Shown piece by piece: positions 15,906 to 21,154 of a DNA stretch of 21,154 bases (position 1 is the stretch's first letter; each line of letters begins with the position of its first letter). Both the position numbers and the translations under genes were made by a program. A model generated the notes under the pieces. The model was not told the DNA's origin, searched no databases, and was given only the letters and a program-made list of their open reading frames with translations. This DNA comes from Zygnema cylindricum (lineage: Eukaryota; Streptophyta; Zygnematophyceae; Zygnematales; Zygnemataceae), in NCBI GenBank assembly GCA_037447655.1, contig JBBHKE010001781.1, forward strand, positions 126,001 through 147,154. Reading direction: 5' to 3'.

Positions 15906-18900
15906 GTTGCGATAACAAGAATTGTAGCCTAAATTACACAAACTATTAGCGACAATAAGAATTGTTACCTAAATTACACAAACAGTTAGCGATAACAGGA
16001 ATTGTTTCCTAAATTAATTGTAACCTAAATTACACAAACTGTTAGCGATAACAGGAATTGTTATCTAAATTACACAAACTGTTAGCGATAACAAGAATTG
16101 TTACCTAAATTACAAAAACAGTTAGCGATAATAAGAATTGTCACCTAAAATACAGAAACAATTCGCGATAATAAGAATTGTTACCTAAAATACACAAACA
16201 TTTATCGATAACAGGAAGTGTTATCTAAATTACACAAACTGTTTGAGCTAACAGGTTTTGTTATCTAACTTAAACAAACAGTTAGCGCTAACAAGAACTG
16301 TTTCCTCAAATAACACAAACAATTAGCGATAAGAAGAATTGTCACCTAAATTACATAAACAATTCGCGATAATAAGAATTTTTACCTAAATCAAACAAAT
16401 TGTAGCGATAACAAGAATTATAACCTAAATAACACAAACTGTTATCGATAACAAGAATTGTTACCTAAATTACACAAATAGTTAGCGATAACAATAATTG
16501 TTACCTAAATTACACAATCTATTAGCGATAACAAGAATTGTAACCTAAATTACACAAACTGTTAGCGATAATAAAAATTGTTACCTAAATTACACAAATT
16601 GTTAGCGCTAACAATAATGGTTACCTAACTTACACAAAATTGTCAGCGATTAAAAGAATTGTTACCTAACTTACATAAACTGTTAGCCCTATCGGAAATT
16701 GTTATCTAAAATACACAAACTGTTAGCGATAACAAAAACTGTTAACTAAATTACACAAACAGTTAGCGATACCAGGAATTGTTATCTAAATTACACAAAC
16801 TCTTAGGGCTAACAAAAATGGTTACCTAAGTTACACAAACTGTTAGCGATAACAAGAATTGTTACCTAAATTACTCAAACTGTTAGCGATAACAATAATT
16901 GTTAGCAAAATTACACAAATAGTTAGCGACAACAAGAATTTTTACCTTTATTACATAAACAGTTAGTGATAACAGGAATTTTTACCTTTATTACACAAAC
17001 TTTTAACGCTAACAAGAAATGTTACCTAGCTTACACAAACTATTAGCGATAACAAGAATTGTTACCTAAATAACACAAACTGTTAGTGATAACAGGAATT
17101 GCTACATAAATTACACAAACTGTTAGCAATAACAAGAATTTTAACCAAAATTACACAAATAGTTAACGATAACATGAATTGTTTCCTAAATTACAGAAAT
17201 TGTTAGCGATAACAAGAATTGTTACCTAAATTACACAAACTGTTAGCGATACCAACAATGGTTATCGAAATTACACAAACTGTTAGCGATAACATGAATT
17301 GTTACCTAAATTACACAAACTGTTAACGGTATCAAGAAAGTTTACTTTACTTACACAAACTGTCAACAATAACAATAATTGTTACCTAAATTACACAAAC
17401 AATTAGCGATAACAAGAATTGTTACCTAAATTACACAAACAATTAGCAACAACAGGAATTGTAACCTAAATTACACAAATTGTTAGCTATAACAAGACAT
17501 TTTATCTAACTTACACAAACTGTTAACGCTAACAACAATGGTTACCTAAATAACACAAACAGTTAGCGATAACAAGAATTGTTACCTAAATAACTCAAAC
17601 TGTTATCGATAATAAAAATTGTTACCTAAATTACACAAATTGTTAGCGATAATAAGAATTTTAACCAAAATTACATAAACACTTAGCAATAACAAGAATT
17701 TTTACCTAAATTACACAAACTATTGGCGATAACAAGAATTGTAACCTAAATTACACAAACTATTTGCGATAACAAGACTTGTTACCTAAATTACACAAAC
17801 TATTAACGATAACAATAATTGTTACCAAAATTACACAAACTTTAGCGCTAACAAGAATGGTTACCTAAGCTACACAAACTGTTAGCGATAAAAGGAATTG
17901 TTACCTAAATTACACAAAGAGTTAGCGATAACTGTAATTGTTATCTAACTTACACAAATTGTTAGCGATAACAACAATGGTTACCTAAATAACACAAACT
18001 TTTAGCGATAATAAGAATTGTTACCTAAATTACACAAACAGTTAGCGATAACAGGAATTGTTACCTAAATTAATTGTAACCTAAATTACACAAATTGTAA
18101 GCGATAACAAGAATTGTTATCTAAATTACACAAACTGTTTGCGATAACAAAAATTGTTCCCTAATTTACAAATTGTTAGCGATAACAAGAAGTTTTACCT
18201 AAATTACACAAAGAGTTAGCGATAACAAGAATTGTTTCCTAAATTACACAAACAATTGGCGATAACAAAAATTGTAACCTAAATTACACAAACAGTTAGC
18301 GATAACAAGAATTGTTTCCTAACTTACTGAAACTGTTATCGATAACAGGAATTGTTATCTAACTTACACAAACTGTTAGCGCTAACAAAAATGCTAACCT
18401 AACTTACACAAACTGTTAGCTATAACAAAAATAGTTACCAAAATTACACAAACTGTTAACGATAACAAAAAATGTTACCTAAATTACACAACCAGTTAGC
18501 GATAACAAGAATTGAAATTTAAATTACACAATCAGTTAGCGATAATAAAAATTGTTACCTAAATTACACAAACAGTTAGCGACAACAAGAATTTTTACCT
18601 AATTTACACAAAGTGTTAGCGATAACAAGAATTATAGTCAAATTACACAAACAGTTAGCAATAACAAGAATTGTTACCAAAATTACACAAACAATTAGCG
18701 ATAACAAGAATTGTTACCGAAATTACACAAACAGTTAGCGATAACAAGATTTGTTTTACTAACTTACACAAACTGTTAGCGATAACATGAATTGTTACCT
18801 AAATTACACAAACAGATATCGATAACAATAATTGTTACCTTAATAACAATATCAGTTAGGAATAACAAGAATTGTTATTTAAATTACACAAACTGTTTGC

Positions 18901-20359
18901 ACTAACATGAATTGTTATCTAACTTACACAAAATGTTAGCGCTAACAATAATGATTACCTAACTTACACAAACTGTTAGCAATAACAGGAATTGTGACCT
19001 AACTTACTCAAACTGTTAGCGATAACAGGAATTAGTACCTAAATTACAGAAACAATTAGCGCTAATATGAATTCTTACCTAACTTACAAAAACTGTTAGC
19101 GACAACAAGAATTGTTACCTAAATTACACAAACTGTTAGCGATAACAGGAATTGTTATCTTAAATACACAAACTGTTTGCGATAACATGAATTGTTACCT
19201 AACTTCCACAAATTGTTAGCGATAACAGAAATTTTTACCTAAATTACACAAACAGCTATCGATAACAAGAATTGTTTCCTAAATTACACAAACAGTTAGC
19301 GATAACAAAAATTGTTACCTAAATTACACAAAATGTTAGCGCTAACAAAAATGGTTAACTATATTACAAAAACAATTAGCGTTAACAAGAATTTTTACCT
19401 AGATTTCACAAACTGTTTGCGCTAACAAGATTTGTTACCTAAATTACACAAACTGTTAGCGATAACAAAAATTGTTACCTACATTACACAAACTGTTAGC
19501 GATAACAAGAATTGTTACCTAAATTACACAAACTGTTAGCGATAACAAAAATTATTACCTAAATTACACAAACAGTTAGCGATAACAAAAAATTGTTACC
19601 TAAATTACACAAACACTTAGCGATAACAAGAATTGTTACCTAAATTACACAAACTGTTAGCGATAACTAGATTTGTTATCTAAATTACACAAGCTGTTTG
19701 CGCTAACAAGAATTGTTACCTAAATTACACAAACTGTTAGCGATAACAAGAATTGTTACCTAAATTATACATACAGTTAGCGATAATAGGAATTGTTATT
19801 TAACTTACACTTACTGTTTGCGCTAACATGAATTGTTAACTAACTTACACAAAGTGCTAACAATAATGGTTACCTAACTTACACATACTGTTAGCGATAA
19901 CAAAAATTGTTACCTAACTTACACAAACTGTCAGCGCTAACAAGAATTTTTACCTAAGTTAAAAAAAATTGTTAGCAATAACAAGAATTGTAACCTAAAT
20001 TACACAAACAGTTAGCGATAACAAGGATTTTAACCGAAATAATATAAATTGTTAGAGGTAACAAAAATTGTTACCTTAATTACACAAACAGTGAGCGATA
20101 ACGAGTATTGTTATCTAAAATATACAAACTGTTTGTGCTAACAGGAATTGTTACCTAACTTACACAAACTGTTATCACTAACAATAATGATTACCTAATT
20201 TATTCAAACTGTTAACGGTAACAAATATTGTGACCTAAATTACACAAATTGTTAGCAATAACAAGAATTGTTACCTAAAATACACAAACAGTTAGCGATA
20301 ACAAGAATTGTTACCTAAAAAATTACACCAACTATTAGCAATAACAAGAATTGTTACCT

Positions 20360-20520
20360 AAATTACAGAAACAGCTGGTGATAACGATAATTGTAACCTA
20401 AATTACACAAACACTTAGCGTTAACAAGAATTTTTACCTAAATTACACAAACAGCTGGCGATAACGATAATTGTAACCTATATTACACAAACACTTAGCG
20501 TTAACAAGAATTGTTTCCTA
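20360..20520 (+). repeat. 2-monomer higher-order repeat (80-bp period)
   Basis: ACAGCTGGTGATAACGATAA at 20371 recurs as ACAGCTGGCGATAACGATAA at 20451, each followed by the rare ACACTTAGCGTTAACAAG. Confidence 0.75.
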
Positions 20521-21154
20521 AATTACACAAACTGTTTGCGATAACAAGAATTGTTACCTTAATTACACAAACAGTTAGCGATAACAGGAATTGTTATCTT
20601 ACTTACACAAACTGTTAGCGCTAATAGAAATTTTGACCTAACTTACACAAACTGTTAGCGATAACAAGAATGGTTACCTAACTTACAAAAACTTATAGCA
20701 ATAACAATAATTGTTACCTAAATTACACAAATTGTTAGCGCTAACATGAATTCTTACCTTACTTATACAAACTGTTCGCGATAACAAAAATTATTACCTA
20801 AATTACACAAACTGTTAGCGATAACAGGAATTGTTAAATAAATTACACAAACTGTTTGCGATAACACGAATTGTTACCTAACTTACACAAATTGTTAGCG
20901 ATAACAGGAATTTTTACCTAAATTACACAAACAGTTAGCGATAACAAGAATTGTTACCTAAATTACACAAACTGTTAGCGATAACATGATTTGTTTTATT
21001 AACTTTTTCAAACTGTTAGCGCTAACAAGAATGGTTACCAATATTACACAAACACTTAGCGTTAACAAGAATTGTTACCTAAATTACACAAACTGTTTGC
21101 CCTTACGGGAATTGTTACCTAAATTACACAAACTGTTAGCAATAACAAGAATTG

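Larger units (their letters stand above)
14089..21154 (+). repeat. 40-bp tandem satellite array, right block (about 176 monomers)
   Basis: The same monomer and orientation as 2354-7497 continue to the window end, which falls at the last base of a monomer. No gene was seen. Variation is similar to the left block, with AAATAACAC and GATAATAAG variants apparently commoner. Higher-order duplications are listed separately. Confidence 0.97.

Overview
The window is eukaryotic repeat-dense DNA with no intact host gene. Two Ty1/copia retrotransposons, a miniature LTR retrotransposon with a tRNA-iMet-type primer site, and more than 12 kb of AT-rich 40-bp satellite point to a plant or alga. Another eukaryote is not excluded, and I cannot name the species.

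Layout. 1-1036 (+): the decayed 3' end of one Copia element, with the end of reverse transcriptase, RNase H, polypurine tract and a short LTR. 1037-1838: non-satellite spacer with a tRNA-like stretch abutting the LTR and several perfect inverted repeats, but no convincing gene. 1839-2353 (-): a complete 515-bp TRIM element made of two 229-bp LTRs around a 57-bp interior that holds only a primer site and a polypurine tract. Each LTR contains a near-complete tRNA cloverleaf with A and B boxes. 2354-7497: a 40-bp satellite array. 7498-13163 (-): a full-length but degenerate Copia element with two LTRs and TAAAT target duplications. Its gag, protease, integrase, RT and RNase H remains are in the usual Copia order. 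13164-13251: two satellite monomers. 13252-14088 (-): a solo LTR of the same family with AATTA target duplications. 14089-21154: the satellite array continues to the window end.

Removing each insertion plus one target duplication restores a normal monomer, so the satellite is older than both Copia insertions and was once continuous from 2354 to the window end (about 305 monomers seen). The array carries local higher-order repeats (2-, 3-, 6- and 8-mers) and longer-range duplications. The setting resembles a centromeric or other heterochromatic satellite invaded by retrotransposons; that is inference.

The strongest unusual signals are the tRNA-like cloverleaf inside the TRIM LTRs, the Copia family whose gag start codon and first ~20 codons lie inside the LTR with a primer site matching the tRNA-iMet anticodon arm, and the satellite monomer's nested dyads, including a stem closed by a GCGA loop. 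All protein remnants carry stops or frameshifts; nothing here looks able to encode an active element alone.
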